Source: CAZIAK01 sp964537035 (lineage in GTDB: Bacteria; Planctomycetota; B15-G4). Taken from it: a DNA stretch of 64,000 nucleotides. The position numbers and the translations under genes were made by a program. Under the pieces are notes generated by a model. It was not told the origin of the DNA, did not search any database, and saw only the letters and a program-made list of their open reading frames with translations. The DNA is taken from the NCBI GenBank assembly GCA_964537035.1, contig CAZIAK010000008.1:65302-129301 (forward strand). Direction: 5' to 3'. Below, piece after piece: positions 27,337 to 37,116 of this stretch (position 1 is its first letter; every line of letters starts with the position of its first letter).

Positions 27337-29157
27337 TTGCTCTCCCGCACCCATCGATGGGTCGCGACGGCTCTGACCGTCTGCGTCCTCGTAGGACCCT
27401 CTGCCGCCCAGGCCACACCACCGACCAGCGTCGGGAGCACCACGTCCCCCACCGATGCCCAGAGGCTGCAGCTGGCTGACGCCCTCGACGTGGGCGACTT
27501 CTCCGTGCAGAGCGTGAGCCTCCCCACCGAGCCGGGCACCTTGCTCAGGGTCGGTCTGCTGCTCGACGGGCAGCCCTCCGTGCTCGTGCTGCGACCCCAC
27601 TCTGTGCGCGGCGAGCACTTCGAGCTGCTCATGGACGACGGCAGCGGCGAACTGGTGGCGGTCACTCCCGCACCGACCCAGACCTGGCGCGGCGTGGTGG
27701 AGCACGTGCCCACCTCCCACGTCGCCGCCACCTTGGTCGACGGGCAACTGACCGCGGTGATCAGCCTGGCCCAAGATCTCCCCCGCTGGGGCGTGCAGCC
27801 CGTCCAGGCCCTGGCCAGCGGCTTCGCAGCGACGGACCACGTCGTCTACACGGAGTCTGACGGACTGGACAGGGGCTACAGCTGCGGCGGAGCGCTCAGC
27901 GGAGTCGCCGGCGCGGCGAGCGGCTCCCCAGGCGGCAGCAGCTCAGGAGCCTACGCCGGTGGCACGGGTTTCGCCCTCTGCGAGATCGCCTGCGACGCGG
28001 ACGTCGAGTTCTTCAACAAGAACGGCGGCTCGGTCACGGCCACCGAGCTCGACATCGAAGCCGTGATCAACGTGGTCGAGGCGGTCTACGAAGCCAGCGT
28101 GGGCATCACCTACTCGCTAGGCACGGTGATCGTGCGCACGGCCCAGCCCGACCCATACACCAGCAGCGATCCCAGCACGTTGTTGAACCAGTTTCGCAAC
28201 GAATGGAACGCCAATCAGACCGGTGTGCAGCGAGACGTGGCTCACCTCTTCACCGGGCGGGACATCGACAACTCGGTCATCGGCATCGCCTGGCTCAGCG
28301 TGATCTGCAACGGCAGCCTGGGCTACGGGCTGTCCCAGTCCCGCTACACCCAGGCCATCACCAACCGTGCCGCGCTCACCGCCCATGAGCTGGGGCACAA
28401 CTGGTCGGCGAACCACTGCGATGCCAGCAGCCAGTGCCGCATCATGTGCTCGGGGCTGGGTGGATGCACCGGCGACATCACCTCGTTCGGCCCCAACTCG
28501 GTGGCCTCGATCACCAACTGGAAGAACTCGGTGGGCTGCCTCAGCGCCAGCACCCCCGCCCCGGCGCCCACGCTGCTGACCCTCTCACCGTCCGCTGTAG
28601 GCCCCCAGGGAGGAGAGCTGATCACCCTCACCGGTGACGACTTCTTCGAGTCGGACACGGTCGTGGTGGGCGGCACAGCGTTGTTGCTGTCGAACTTTGA
28701 CTACTCCATCGACAACGACGCCACCATCACCTTCGCCGCGCCCGCGCCCACGGCCTTGGGCCCTGTGTCCGTGCAGGTCTCCGGGTCGGGAGGCAGCAGC
28801 GCCAGCTTCAGCTACACCGTGAACCAGGCCAGCCCGCCCACGTTCACCGCGCCCGTTCTGATCACGCCGTACAACCAGCCCGAGGCCACCTGGACCTTCG
28901 CCGCCTCGCCCAGCGGTGTGGCCTATTTCCTGTTCGATCTCGACCCGGCGACCTTTGGCTTTCAGGGCTTCACCGTGCTGCAGACCTTGCTGCCCATCCT
29001 CGCCGTGCCCGTGAACGCTGCGGGCGCGGGAGTCTTGACGATCCCCCTCGATCCGAGCATGAGCATCGGCTCGCTCTACAACCTCTACACCCAGATGGTC
29101 TTCTTCGATCCGTCCCTCTATCACTCCACGACGGTCAGCTCGACGTTGGTCTTCTAG
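27337..29157 (+). CDS. Secreted zinc metalloprotease (reprolysin-like, M12) with IPT/TIG domain, copy 1
   Basis: A 606-residue exported protease. It uses a TTG start (27337) 7 nt after GGAG; no ATG or GTG is available before the signal peptide (WVATALTVCVLVGPSAAQA). A prodomain spans about 35-190. The zinc site HELGHNWSANHCD is near residues 350-362 (HExxHxxxxxH), and flanking Cys residues resemble disulfides of M12 enzymes. An IPT/TIG domain follows at 405-495 (LTLSPSAVGPQGGELITLTGDDF...), then a ~100-residue C-terminal domain ending SSTLVF. The gene downstream is a close paralogue on the same strand, 51 bp away, so both are likely exoenzymes from one transcript. Confidence 0.88.
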   Translation: MLSRTHRWVATALTVCVLVGPSAAQATPPTSVGSTTSPTDAQRLQLADALDVGDFSVQSVSLPTEPGTLLRVGLLLDGQPSVLVLRPHSVRGEHFELLMDDGSGELVAVTPAPTQTWRGVVEHVPTSHVAATLVDGQLTAVISLAQDLPRWGVQPVQALASGFAATDHVVYTESDGLDRGYSCGGALSGVAGAASGSPGGSSSGAYAGGTGFALCEIACDADVEFFNKNGGSVTATELDIEAVINVVEAVYEASVGITYSLGTVIVRTAQPDPYTSSDPSTLLNQFRNEWNANQTGVQRDVAHLFTGRDIDNSVIGIAWLSVICNGSLGYGLSQSRYTQAITNRAALTAHELGHNWSANHCDASSQCRIMCSGLGGCTGDITSFGPNSVASITNWKNSVGCLSASTPAPAPTLLTLSPSAVGPQGGELITLTGDDFFESDTVVVGGTALLLSNFDYSIDNDATITFAAPAPTALGPVSVQVSGSGGSSASFSYTVNQASPPTFTAPVLITPYNQPEATWTFAASPSGVAYFLFDLDPATFGFQGFTVLQTLLPILAVPVNAAGAGVLTIPLDPSMSIGSLYNLYTQMVFFDPSLYHSTTVSSTLVF

Positions 29158-29208
29158 GCCGTTCTCTCTCCCCTGTTCTCTCCCACAACACCCAGGAGCT
29201 TCCTCCTC

Positions 29209-30987
29209 ATGTTCACCGCCATGCGCACTCTCACGGTGCTCTCGGTTGCGGCAGCGCTCGCCATGCCTGCCGCCGCCCAGTTCGACGTGATCTCTGCCTC
29301 CCAGCTCTCCGATCGGGAGGCCTTCATCGAAGCTCTCGACGTGGGCGACTTCACCATCCAGACCCTCGATCTGCCCGAGACCGTCGATGGCAACCTGTCG
29401 CTGCAGCTGTCCCTCGACGGCGACCTCCACACCTTGGCCTTGTACCGCTGGTCCATCCGCTCTGAGGACCATTTTCAGGTGCTCAAGCAGATCGCTGATG
29501 GCTCGTACGTCGAGGTCGACGTGGGCGAGAGCAAGATCTGGCGTGGGTCCATCGCCGAGATTCCCGGGAGCCGGGTCTCTGCGTCGATCATCGATGGCCA
29601 GCTCGAGGCGCTGATCTACCTGAACGATGATCAGCCGCTCTGGGGTGTACAGCCCGCCAACGCCGTGTCGTCGCTCTACAGCAGCCGCGACTACGTGGTC
29701 TACAGCGCCGCCAACAACATCGACCGGGGACAGACCTGCGGCGGTGGCATCGCCGTCTCGGGGACCACCACCCCGCCGCCCTCAGGCAACGGCTACGCTG
29801 GCCTCGCTGACGACAAGGTCGCCGAGATCGCCTGTGACGCGGACGTCGAGTTCTACAACAAGAACGGCTCCTCGGTGACCAACACCGAGAACGACATCGA
29901 GAACATCATCGACCGGGTGCAGAACATCTACCAGCCGGACGTGAGCATCCTCTACACGATCACCACGATCATCGTGCGCACCGCCGAGCCCGACCCCTAC
30001 GGCAGCAACAACCCGAGCACCCTGCTGAATCAGTTCACCAACCACTGGAACGCAAACCAGCAGGGCATCCAGCGCGACGTGGCCCACCTCTTCACCGGCA
30101 AGAACATCCAGGGCGGCGTGATCGGCATCGCCTTCCTCAGCGTGATCTGCAACCTGGGTTCTGCCTACGGCCTGTCCGAGTCCCGGTTCACCAGCAACAT
30201 CACGGCCCGCACCGCGCTCACGGCCCACGAGCTGGGTCACAACTGGTCATCCAACCACTGCGACGGCCAAGGCGACTGCAAGATCATGTGCTCGGCAATC
30301 GGTGGCTGTGGCGCCATCACCAGCTTCGGCAACAGCGCCAAGAACTCGATCAACAACAAGAAGAACAACTCCAACTGTCTCGATGACGCCGTCCCGCCGC
30401 CACCGCCGACGCTCACCTCGTTCAACCCCTCGTCGATCACCGCCTTGGGTGAGCAGGTCACCGTCACCGGCACCAGCCTGCTCAAGGTCACGACGATGAC
30501 GGTGAACGGCGTGGTGGTCTCCGGTACGGATGTCATCCCTCAGACGGACACCACGCTGATCTTCAACGCGCCGACCGCCACGGCCTTGGGCGCGGTGAAC
30601 GTGCTGGCCACCAACCCGGGTGGCACCAGCAGTCCCCTGAGCCTGACCTACGCAGCGGCCAACCCGCCCGTGCTCCAGGCGCCCACCACGATCAACACGT
30701 TCGTCGACACCTCGGCGACGTGGACGTTTGCCGCGGCCCCCGGCGACGTGAACTACTTCCTGTTCGACTTCGATCCAGGGACGATCGTGTTCAAGGGCTT
30801 CCCCGTGCTCAACACGGTCTTCCCGATCTTCGTGCTGCCCTCCAACGCAGCGGGCGTGGGCAGCTTGGTGGTGCCCATCGACCCCAGCCTCGGTGGCATG
30901 GGACTCTTCAGCGTGTACACCCAGATGGCCCACTTCAACCCGGCCATCTATGCGGTGTCACCGGTCAAGAGCACGTTGATGTTCTGA
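29209..30987 (+). CDS. Secreted zinc metalloprotease (reprolysin-like, M12) with IPT/TIG domain, copy 2
   Basis: A 592-residue paralogue of the upstream gene with the same layout: signal peptide (TLTVLSVAAALAMPAAAQ), prodomain, metalloprotease, IPT/TIG and C-terminal domain ending KSTLMF. The zinc site HELGHNWSSNHCD starts at His340. Identity with copy 1 is highest around DVEF-NKNG, DPSTLLNQF, NANQ-G-QRDVAHLFTG and the zinc site, and lower in the TIG and C-terminal parts, which suggests an older duplication with divergent surfaces. AGGAG lies 11 nt before ATG 29209; an in-frame ATG at 29221 is an alternative start. A strong terminator follows. Confidence 0.88.
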   Translation: MFTAMRTLTVLSVAAALAMPAAAQFDVISASQLSDREAFIEALDVGDFTIQTLDLPETVDGNLSLQLSLDGDLHTLALYRWSIRSEDHFQVLKQIADGSYVEVDVGESKIWRGSIAEIPGSRVSASIIDGQLEALIYLNDDQPLWGVQPANAVSSLYSSRDYVVYSAANNIDRGQTCGGGIAVSGTTTPPPSGNGYAGLADDKVAEIACDADVEFYNKNGSSVTNTENDIENIIDRVQNIYQPDVSILYTITTIIVRTAEPDPYGSNNPSTLLNQFTNHWNANQQGIQRDVAHLFTGKNIQGGVIGIAFLSVICNLGSAYGLSESRFTSNITARTALTAHELGHNWSSNHCDGQGDCKIMCSAIGGCGAITSFGNSAKNSINNKKNNSNCLDDAVPPPPPTLTSFNPSSITALGEQVTVTGTSLLKVTTMTVNGVVVSGTDVIPQTDTTLIFNAPTATALGAVNVLATNPGGTSSPLSLTYAAANPPVLQAPTTINTFVDTSATWTFAAAPGDVNYFLFDFDPGTIVFKGFPVLNTVFPIFVLPSNAAGVGSLVVPIDPSLGGMGLFSVYTQMAHFNPAIYAVSPVKSTLMF

Positions 30988-31021
30988 GCGGCCAACAGCG
31001 GGCTCACTCACCCCGCTTCTC

Positions 31022-31057
31022 AGGGCCCCCGGATCCTTCACCGGATCCGGGGGCCCT
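31022..31057 (+). terminator. Rho-independent-type terminator after the metalloprotease pair
   Basis: AGGGCCCCCGGATCC (31022-31036) pairs perfectly with 31043-31057: a 15-bp GC-rich stem with a 6-nt loop, followed by GTTCGTTTCC. It lies 34 bp after the stop of copy 2. Confidence 0.85.
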
Positions 31058-31233
31058 GTTCGTTTCCATCCGGCCCCGCCAGCCTGGCAGCCTGTGCTCG
31101 TCGCTGGGCACTTTGCGCACAGACTGCGACGGCTCCCGGAGTTTCTGCCTGAACCTGAGAACTGGTTCTTGAGCAGCGACACCTGTTGAGTGAATTTGGT
31201 GCATCGCCCGCCCCTCTACCGAGTCTCAGCAGG

Positions 31234-32961
31234 ATGAGCACCATGCCTCAAGACGCGCATGCCCAAGGCGTCCCTGATCCGGGCGACAGCCTGCAGGTCT
31301 CCCTGCGGGGAGCTGATCTGCTGAGCGACCCGGCTCTGAACAAGGGCACCGGCTTCTCCATCGCAGAGCGGGAGGCCTTCGCCCTCAGCGGACTCATGCC
31401 GCCAGGTCTCTCGACGCTCAAGGACCAACTGCAGCGAGCCTACGAGAACTTCCATCTCGCCGAGGATGATCTGCAGCGCTACCGCTCTCTCGAAGACCTC
31501 CAGAACCGCAACGAGACGCTCTTCTATCGGCTGCTGGTCGATCACATCGAAGAGATGGCGCCCATCGTCTACACACCCACCGTGGGAGCCGTCTGCGCGG
31601 CCTACAGCCACCTCTACCGCCGGCCTCACGGGCTCTACGTGTCCGCCGTTCACCGTGGGCGCATCGAAACCGTCCTGCGTCGTGCGGCCGTGAGAGACTG
31701 CCGCATCATCGTGCTCACCGACAACGAGGCCATCCTCGGGTTGGGCGATCTCGGCGTGGGCGGCATGCGCATCCCGGTGGGCAAGCTCACCCTCTATACG
31801 GCCGGCGCGGGCATCCACCCCAGCTCGTGTCTGGCCATCGATCTCGACGTGGGCACGAACAACGCCGAGCTGCTGAACGACCCGCTCTACCTGGGCCTGC
31901 GCCAAGAGCGACTGACCGGCGAGGCGTACATCTCGTTGCTCGATGAATTGGTGGCAGCGGTGACAAAGGTCTTCCCGAAGGCCGTCATGCAGTGGGAGGA
32001 TTTCGCCAACGAGAACGCCTTCAAGGTGCTCCACCGCTTCCGCGGCAGCCTGCCCTCCTTCAACGACGACATCCAGGGGACCGGCGCCGTGGTGGTGGCT
32101 GGCCTGACCAGGGCCCTGCGCCAGGCGGGTCGCTCGCTGAAGGACGAGCGGGTCGTCTTTCTCGGCGCAGGAGCCTCAGGAGGCGGATGCGCCCTCGCGG
32201 TGCGCGCGGCACTGGTGGCGGCTGGCTCGTCCGAGGCCCAGGCTCGCAGCCAGGTCCTTTGCCTCGACTCAAGGGGCCTCATCCTCGACGATCGCCCCGG
32301 CCTCTCCGGACACAAGCGCCTGCTCGCCGCCACAGCTTCCCTGACTGCAGGATGGGCGGCCAAGCCCAACGGAACCTTCGACCTGGCCGACGTGGTGCGG
32401 GAGTTCAGGCCCATGTCGCTCGTGGGCGCCTCCGGACAGGCTGGCGCCTTCACCGAAGAGCTGGTGCGTTCCATGCACGAGGGCTGTCCCCGCCCGGTGA
32501 TCCTGCCCCTCTCCAACCCCACCAGCCACGCCGAGGCCCTCCCAGCAGATCTGCTGCGCTGGACCGCAGGCGCTGCGCTCGTCGCCACAGGCTCCCCCCA
32601 CCCGCCGGTGCAGTACAACGGTCAGCTCTACGAGATCGGCCAGGCCAACAACGTGCTGATCTTCCCCGGCCTCGGCCTGGGCGCCATCGCCGTGCAAGCG
32701 CGCGAGATCCCGGACGCAGCCTTCCTCGCGGCGGCCGAAGCGCTCGCCGCTGCCGCAGGCCTCGACACCCGTCCCGGCGCAGCCCTGTTCCCCCCCATCG
32801 GTGAGCTGCGCCAGATCTCCCGACAGGTCGCCTCTGCCGTGGCCCACACCCTGGTCGCTGTGGGCGCGGCCCCGTTCCTCGACGAAGCCGCCATCGAGAC
32901 GCGCCTCTCGGCCCTCGTCTGGGACCCGGCCTACGTGCCCTACGAGTACGACGGCCCGTAG
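31234..32961 (+). CDS. maeA: NAD-dependent malic enzyme
   Basis: A 575-residue enzyme converting L-malate to pyruvate and CO2. Start chosen at ATG 31234 (MSTMPQDAH...); ATG 31243 is possible, and an upstream in-frame TTG at 31186 is weak. Motifs: NKGTGFSIAEREAF, YTPTVGAVCAAYSHLYRRPHGLY (catalytic Tyr), TDNEAILGLGDLGVGGMRIPVGKL, WEDFANENAF, FNDDIQGTGAVVVAG and the nucleotide-binding GAGASGGGCA. Length and these motifs match the large (eukaryote-like, SfcA) group rather than the short MaeB type. Cofactor preference, NAD versus NADP, is inferred from the group. Confidence 0.93.
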   Translation: MSTMPQDAHAQGVPDPGDSLQVSLRGADLLSDPALNKGTGFSIAEREAFALSGLMPPGLSTLKDQLQRAYENFHLAEDDLQRYRSLEDLQNRNETLFYRLLVDHIEEMAPIVYTPTVGAVCAAYSHLYRRPHGLYVSAVHRGRIETVLRRAAVRDCRIIVLTDNEAILGLGDLGVGGMRIPVGKLTLYTAGAGIHPSSCLAIDLDVGTNNAELLNDPLYLGLRQERLTGEAYISLLDELVAAVTKVFPKAVMQWEDFANENAFKVLHRFRGSLPSFNDDIQGTGAVVVAGLTRALRQAGRSLKDERVVFLGAGASGGGCALAVRAALVAAGSSEAQARSQVLCLDSRGLILDDRPGLSGHKRLLAATASLTAGWAAKPNGTFDLADVVREFRPMSLVGASGQAGAFTEELVRSMHEGCPRPVILPLSNPTSHAEALPADLLRWTAGAALVATGSPHPPVQYNGQLYEIGQANNVLIFPGLGLGAIAVQAREIPDAAFLAAAEALAAAAGLDTRPGAALFPPIGELRQISRQVASAVAHTLVAVGAAPFLDEAAIETRLSALVWDPAYVPYEYDGP

Positions 32962-32988
32962 CAGCAGCCCAGGCGCGGATTCGCCCCG

Positions 32989-33732
32989 TCAGCCCTTGGC
33001 CTGGTTCGCCACGGCCTCTGCCGCCTTGCGGGCCGCCTCGGGGTCACCGAGATAGCGGCTGGCGATGGGCGAGAGGTCATCGTTCAGCTCGTACAGCAGG
33101 GGGATGCCCGTGGGGATGTTCAGCCCCATGATGTCCTCGTCGCTGATGCCGTCGAGGTGCTTGACCAGGGCCCGCAGGCTGTTGCCGTGGGCGACGATGA
33201 GCACCTTCTCGTCGCGCTGCAAGGCCGGGGCGATGGCCTCGTGCCAGGCGGGGAGAAAGCGGTCCACCGTGTCTTTCAGACATTCGCTCAGGGGGATCTG
33301 ATCTGGCGAGAGGTTGGCATAGCGACGATCGTTGCCCGGCCAGCGCTCGTCGTCCTGGGTCAAGGCCGGCGGCGGCGTCCCGTAGCTGCGGCGCCAGATG
33401 AGCACCTGCTCGTCGCCGTGCTGCTCTGCGGTCTCGGCCTTGTTCAGCCCTTGCAGCGCGCCGTAGTGACGCTCGTTGAGGCGCCAGTCACGAATCACCG
33501 GCAGCCACATCTGGTCCATCTCTTCGAGGGCCAGCCACATGGTCTTGATCGCCCGGGCCAGCACCGACGTGTAGACCACGTCGAACTCGTAGCCCTCGGC
33601 GGCCAGCAGCTGACCCGCCGCCCGGGCCTCGCCCACACCCTGCTCTGACAGGCCCACGTCGTACCAGCCGGTGAAGCGGTTGGTCTTGTTCCATTCGCTC
33701 TGGCCGTGGCGCAGCAGCACGAGGGTCTTCAT
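32989..33732 (-). CDS. gpmA: 2,3-bisphosphoglycerate-dependent phosphoglycerate mutase
   Basis: A 247-residue cofactor-dependent mutase that interconverts 3- and 2-phosphoglycerate. LRHGQSEWNKTNRFTGWYDVGLSEQG at residues 7-32 contains the phosphohistidine; the second catalytic His is in IVAHGNSLRAL; ERHYGALQGLNKAET is the diagnostic GpmA block. Length is standard. The gene is convergent with malic enzyme (27 bp between stops). Confidence 0.96.
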   Translation of the reverse strand: MKTLVLLRHGQSEWNKTNRFTGWYDVGLSEQGVGEARAAGQLLAAEGYEFDVVYTSVLARAIKTMWLALEEMDQMWLPVIRDWRLNERHYGALQGLNKAETAEQHGDEQVLIWRRSYGTPPPALTQDDERWPGNDRRYANLSPDQIPLSECLKDTVDRFLPAWHEAIAPALQRDEKVLIVAHGNSLRALVKHLDGISDEDIMGLNIPTGIPLLYELNDDLSPIASRYLGDPEAARKAAEAVANQAKG

Positions 33733-33838
33733 CGGTGGGACTCCGGTTCGATCGTCAGGGCATGGAGGAGTGGCCTATTCAAGCGCCCACAGGTGCCGCT
33801 GACAAGATGGGAGAGGTGCGTAGATCTTCGACGGCCGG

Positions 33839-35803
33839 TCAGCTGGCCCGGCGGGTCTTGCGGTAGTTGAGCAGCACCACCAACACCAGCACCGCCATGA
33901 AGCCGATGCCCACCAGATTCGAGAGGCCGTTCTCCTCGCCCCCCACCGGAGCCCAGCTGTCCGTCGGCGCGCCAGCGATGATCAGGATGCCCAGGATCAG
34001 CGAGGCGAAGGCATCTCCGGTGATCAGCCCGGCCGCGGTGAGGATGCCGCCGTGGGTAGACGACGAGACCTTGAACGTGGCCACGTAGCGAGCCAGGGCG
34101 CCGATGAGGATGCCCGTGCCGATGTACGACGGCAGGTAGATGCCCACGGCAAAGGCCAACGAGCTGAGGATCAGGCCCCGCGACTTGCCGAAGCGCTCCA
34201 GGGCCACGGCGACCAGGCCCAGCACCGCGCCGACCTTGACCGGTCCCCACGGCGTCTCTCCCTCCAGGAACAGCGACTGCAGCACGGTGGCGAAGAAGCT
34301 CGCCTGGGGTGCGGGAAGGGCCTCGTCGCCCAGTCCCACGCCGCCGCCCTCGATGTTGGCCTCGTGGGCCAGCCACAGGGTCAGGGGCACCACGATCGCG
34401 CCGGCCAGCAGACCCAGCAGCTGCCCGGTGAAGCCGTCTCTCACCGCCATGCCGTTGAGTTGCATGGTCTTGTAGTCCTGGCTCGAGTCGTTGGCGGCGC
34501 AGATGGCCACGCAAGCCGCCACCACGATGGGCACCAGCAGCACCACGCCTGAGATGCCCGTGAGGCCGATGGCCAGGGCGGTGAGGCTGAGCACGAGCAT
34601 GGCCACGAAGACCGTGCCGCTCACGGGCGATGCCGAGCTGCCCACCTGCAACGAGAGCAGTCCGCCCAGGCCAGAGAGCAGGGAGACCAGCACCAGGGCC
34701 ACCACGCCGATGACCACCAGGGCCGTGGCGTCCGCGCCCACCATCCCCATCATCACCAGCAGCAGGACAGAGCCCACGCCAAGGGACGACAGCAGCAGCA
34801 GCCGTGACTTCGGGGGGATCTCGAGCAGGGCCTCGTCGTAGTCGCCCTCGCTCTCGGCGTAGCCGCCTTCGCGAGCCTTGCGCCGACCTTCGAGCACATA
34901 GCTCAACAGGCTGTAGATCACGGCCACGGTCATGGCCGCCCCGCCTACCCAGCGGAACGTCGTGCCGGGCATGGCGTGGGCCGCCGAGTAGCCGGTGGTC
35001 ACCGAGTTGACCATGCCACCGGCGAAGATCAGCAGGGCTGTGGGCAGAGTCAGCAAGGCGCCGATACCGATGTACAGCGGCGAGATGGGCAGGGGCAGCT
35101 CGACATTCACCGGCACGGCGGCGGCGTTGTCGGCGAGGGTACCGTCAGCATTCGTGGGCGCGGGCCCGGTGAGGAAGGGCATCTTGAACGCGATCTCCCC
35201 CACCATCTCTCGCAGCCAGTGCAGCTGCAGCAGGGTGTTCACCCCCAGGCCAGTGATCAACGAAGGCACGAGGGAAGTGCTCAGCCGCGGCCGCTGCTCA
35301 GGGTTCTCCACCGCGGTCTCGATCAGCCGCTCGCAGGCCACCGCCTCGGGAGCCGGCAGGCGCGGGTCGGTGAGGAAACGCTTGGTGGCCAACCCCACGA
35401 AGCCGAACCCGAGCAACGCGCCAGACAGGCTGGCGGTGATCAGCACGGGCACATCGACCCCCGGCACATCCAGTCCCAGCTCGCGATACAGGATCTGCAC
35501 GATGGGCGCGGTGAAGACCACGCCTGCGGTGACCGCCGCGCCCGCAGAGCCGGTGACCTGCCCGATGGCCAGAAAGCGCTTCAAACGCGGGCCCATGGCG
35601 GCGCCGAAGGCCACCCAGCCGAAGAGCACCACCAGGGGGCTCACGCCGGGGGTGATGCCCGCCTTGGCCGCCGAGTACACCAGCGCCGCAGAGAGCACGC
35701 TGGAGACGAGCAGTCCCATGATCAGACCGGCGACGGTGCCGCCCTTGTCGTCGTTCTGCGGGATGCTGCCCGGCTCGGCGGAGGGGCTGCTCTGGTCGAC
35801 CAT
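33839..35803 (-). CDS. OPT family oligopeptide transporter
   Basis: A 654-residue inner-membrane protein with about 14-16 hydrophobic helices. Family signs are the early GLLVSSVLSAALVYSAAKAGITPGVSPL segment, AANDSSQDYKTMQLNGMAVRDGFTGQLLG in the middle, and FGKSRGLILSSLAFAVGIYLPSYIGTGILIGA plus GGILTAAGLITGDAFASLILGI near the end. OPT proteins are proton-coupled importers of oligopeptides or metal chelates. Its closeness to secreted proteases suggests peptide uptake, but metal-chelate import cannot be excluded. It is 106 bp upstream of gpmA on the same strand. Confidence 0.9.
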   Translation of the reverse strand: MVDQSSPSAEPGSIPQNDDKGGTVAGLIMGLLVSSVLSAALVYSAAKAGITPGVSPLVVLFGWVAFGAAMGPRLKRFLAIGQVTGSAGAAVTAGVVFTAPIVQILYRELGLDVPGVDVPVLITASLSGALLGFGFVGLATKRFLTDPRLPAPEAVACERLIETAVENPEQRPRLSTSLVPSLITGLGVNTLLQLHWLREMVGEIAFKMPFLTGPAPTNADGTLADNAAAVPVNVELPLPISPLYIGIGALLTLPTALLIFAGGMVNSVTTGYSAAHAMPGTTFRWVGGAAMTVAVIYSLLSYVLEGRRKAREGGYAESEGDYDEALLEIPPKSRLLLLSSLGVGSVLLLVMMGMVGADATALVVIGVVALVLVSLLSGLGGLLSLQVGSSASPVSGTVFVAMLVLSLTALAIGLTGISGVVLLVPIVVAACVAICAANDSSQDYKTMQLNGMAVRDGFTGQLLGLLAGAIVVPLTLWLAHEANIEGGGVGLGDEALPAPQASFFATVLQSLFLEGETPWGPVKVGAVLGLVAVALERFGKSRGLILSSLAFAVGIYLPSYIGTGILIGALARYVATFKVSSSTHGGILTAAGLITGDAFASLILGILIIAGAPTDSWAPVGGEENGLSNLVGIGFMAVLVLVVLLNYRKTRRAS

Positions 35804-35862
35804 GGTGACTCCCGTCAGGCGCGGCTGTGCGGCGGCCGATCGGCGCGATCAGCGGGGGTACC

Positions 35863-37116
35863 CTACCAGCCTGCAGGGGACGGGCTCCAGCTGAGCAGTG
35901 CCGCGGCCAGGTCCAGGGCCCGCTCCAGTTGGGGATCGGCCCCGGCGGAGAAGGGCAGCTGGCGGTCCACGACCACGTCGGGCTCGACCCCCACGCCTTC
36001 GAGCCTCAGCCCATCGACGGTCACATCGACCACGGCGAGGTAGAGCAGGCCCCGCGGAGACACGGCGAACGGACGCCCTCCCACCACCGCCCCTGCGGTG
36101 CGTTTGCCCACCAGCGGACCCAGGCCGTGCTCCTGGAAACCGTGGGCCAGCAGCTCCTTGCCGCTGCGCGTGCCCTCGTCGATGAGCAGCACCACCGGAC
36201 GTCGCCAGCGATCGTCGAGGAGCACTGCGTCGCCGTCACGAGGCGTCATGGTCAGGGCAGGCACCGCGGCATGAAACAGGTCGAGGTACGCCGGGCTGGC
36301 TCCGCCCCAACCACCGCGGAGGTCGAGCACAAGGGCGTGGGCATCCTTCAAGGGCCCGGTGGTGAGCGCGTCCACGAGCAGCTCGTGCAGCTCCTCGCCG
36401 GCGTAGGACCACATGCGGGCCACGGCCACGGACAAGCCGCGGCGTTCTTCGATCACGAAGCTGTGGGAGACCGCCTCTGCGAACAGCTTCAACGGTTGTA
36501 GCCGTCGGGGCACCAGATGCAGCGTGACCACGTCGGCGGTGGCTGAACCGCGCTGCACACGCAACGAGAGCGGCTGTCCCGCTCGCCCTTCGAAGACCGA
36601 CAGGTCAGTCCAGGGCGCTCCGTTCACGTCGAGCAGCAGATCACCGGTCAGCACGCCAGCCTCCTCGGCCGGACCTCCTCCCAGAACCCCGGACACGAAA
36701 GACTGCCCACCGATTCGCTCCACGAACCAACCCGCCCCCACGTAGCTCACCTGCCCGTCCGGGTACAGCCCGGGGAAGTCGCTCGCCAGGCCGAACAGAT
36801 TGACCAGAAAATGAAACGCCGCTTCGTCGGCGTGATAGTAGTGGGTGTGGGACGTGTCGAGCTCTGCGAGCAAGCCGTTGATCGACGTAGACAACTCGCT
36901 GTTCGTGGCCTCGGCCTTCAGTGCCAGACCGTGGCGCGCTCGGGCAGCAGCCCAGTCGACGCCGTTCAACTCGGGGTCGAAGAACTCCTGCGCGGTGAGG
37001 TCCGCCGCCCGATCAAAGACGTCGCTGGGTGACGCTGCGCGCGGTGAACCGCAGGCCGCGAGGCACAGGGCGACCAGGCTCAGCGACCACGCTTGAGCGG
37101 CGCCGATCCGACTCAC
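35863..37116 (-). CDS. Lipoprotein S41-family C-terminal processing peptidase-like protein
   Basis: A 417-residue protein with a lipoprotein signal (SLVALCLAACGS; Cys near residue 22). A PDZ domain lies around 145-210 (GGPAEEAGVLTGDLLLDVNGAPW), followed by an S41 catalytic domain: VLDLRGGWGGASPAY, the probable nucleophile Ser in DEGTRSGKELLAHG, and Lys/Gly in LVGKRTAGAVVGG. The N-terminal region (DTSHTHYYHADEA) resembles other S41 proteins. Its ATG overlaps the ccoG stop by 4 bp, so it is the last gene of the cbb3 oxidase operon; whether it processes an oxidase component is unknown. Confidence 0.82.
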   Translation of the reverse strand: MSRIGAAQAWSLSLVALCLAACGSPRAASPSDVFDRAADLTAQEFFDPELNGVDWAAARARHGLALKAEATNSELSTSINGLLAELDTSHTHYYHADEAAFHFLVNLFGLASDFPGLYPDGQVSYVGAGWFVERIGGQSFVSGVLGGGPAEEAGVLTGDLLLDVNGAPWTDLSVFEGRAGQPLSLRVQRGSATADVVTLHLVPRRLQPLKLFAEAVSHSFVIEERRGLSVAVARMWSYAGEELHELLVDALTTGPLKDAHALVLDLRGGWGGASPAYLDLFHAAVPALTMTPRDGDAVLLDDRWRRPVVLLIDEGTRSGKELLAHGFQEHGLGPLVGKRTAGAVVGGRPFAVSPRGLLYLAVVDVTVDGLRLEGVGVEPDVVVDRQLPFSAGADPQLERALDLAAALLSWSPSPAGW

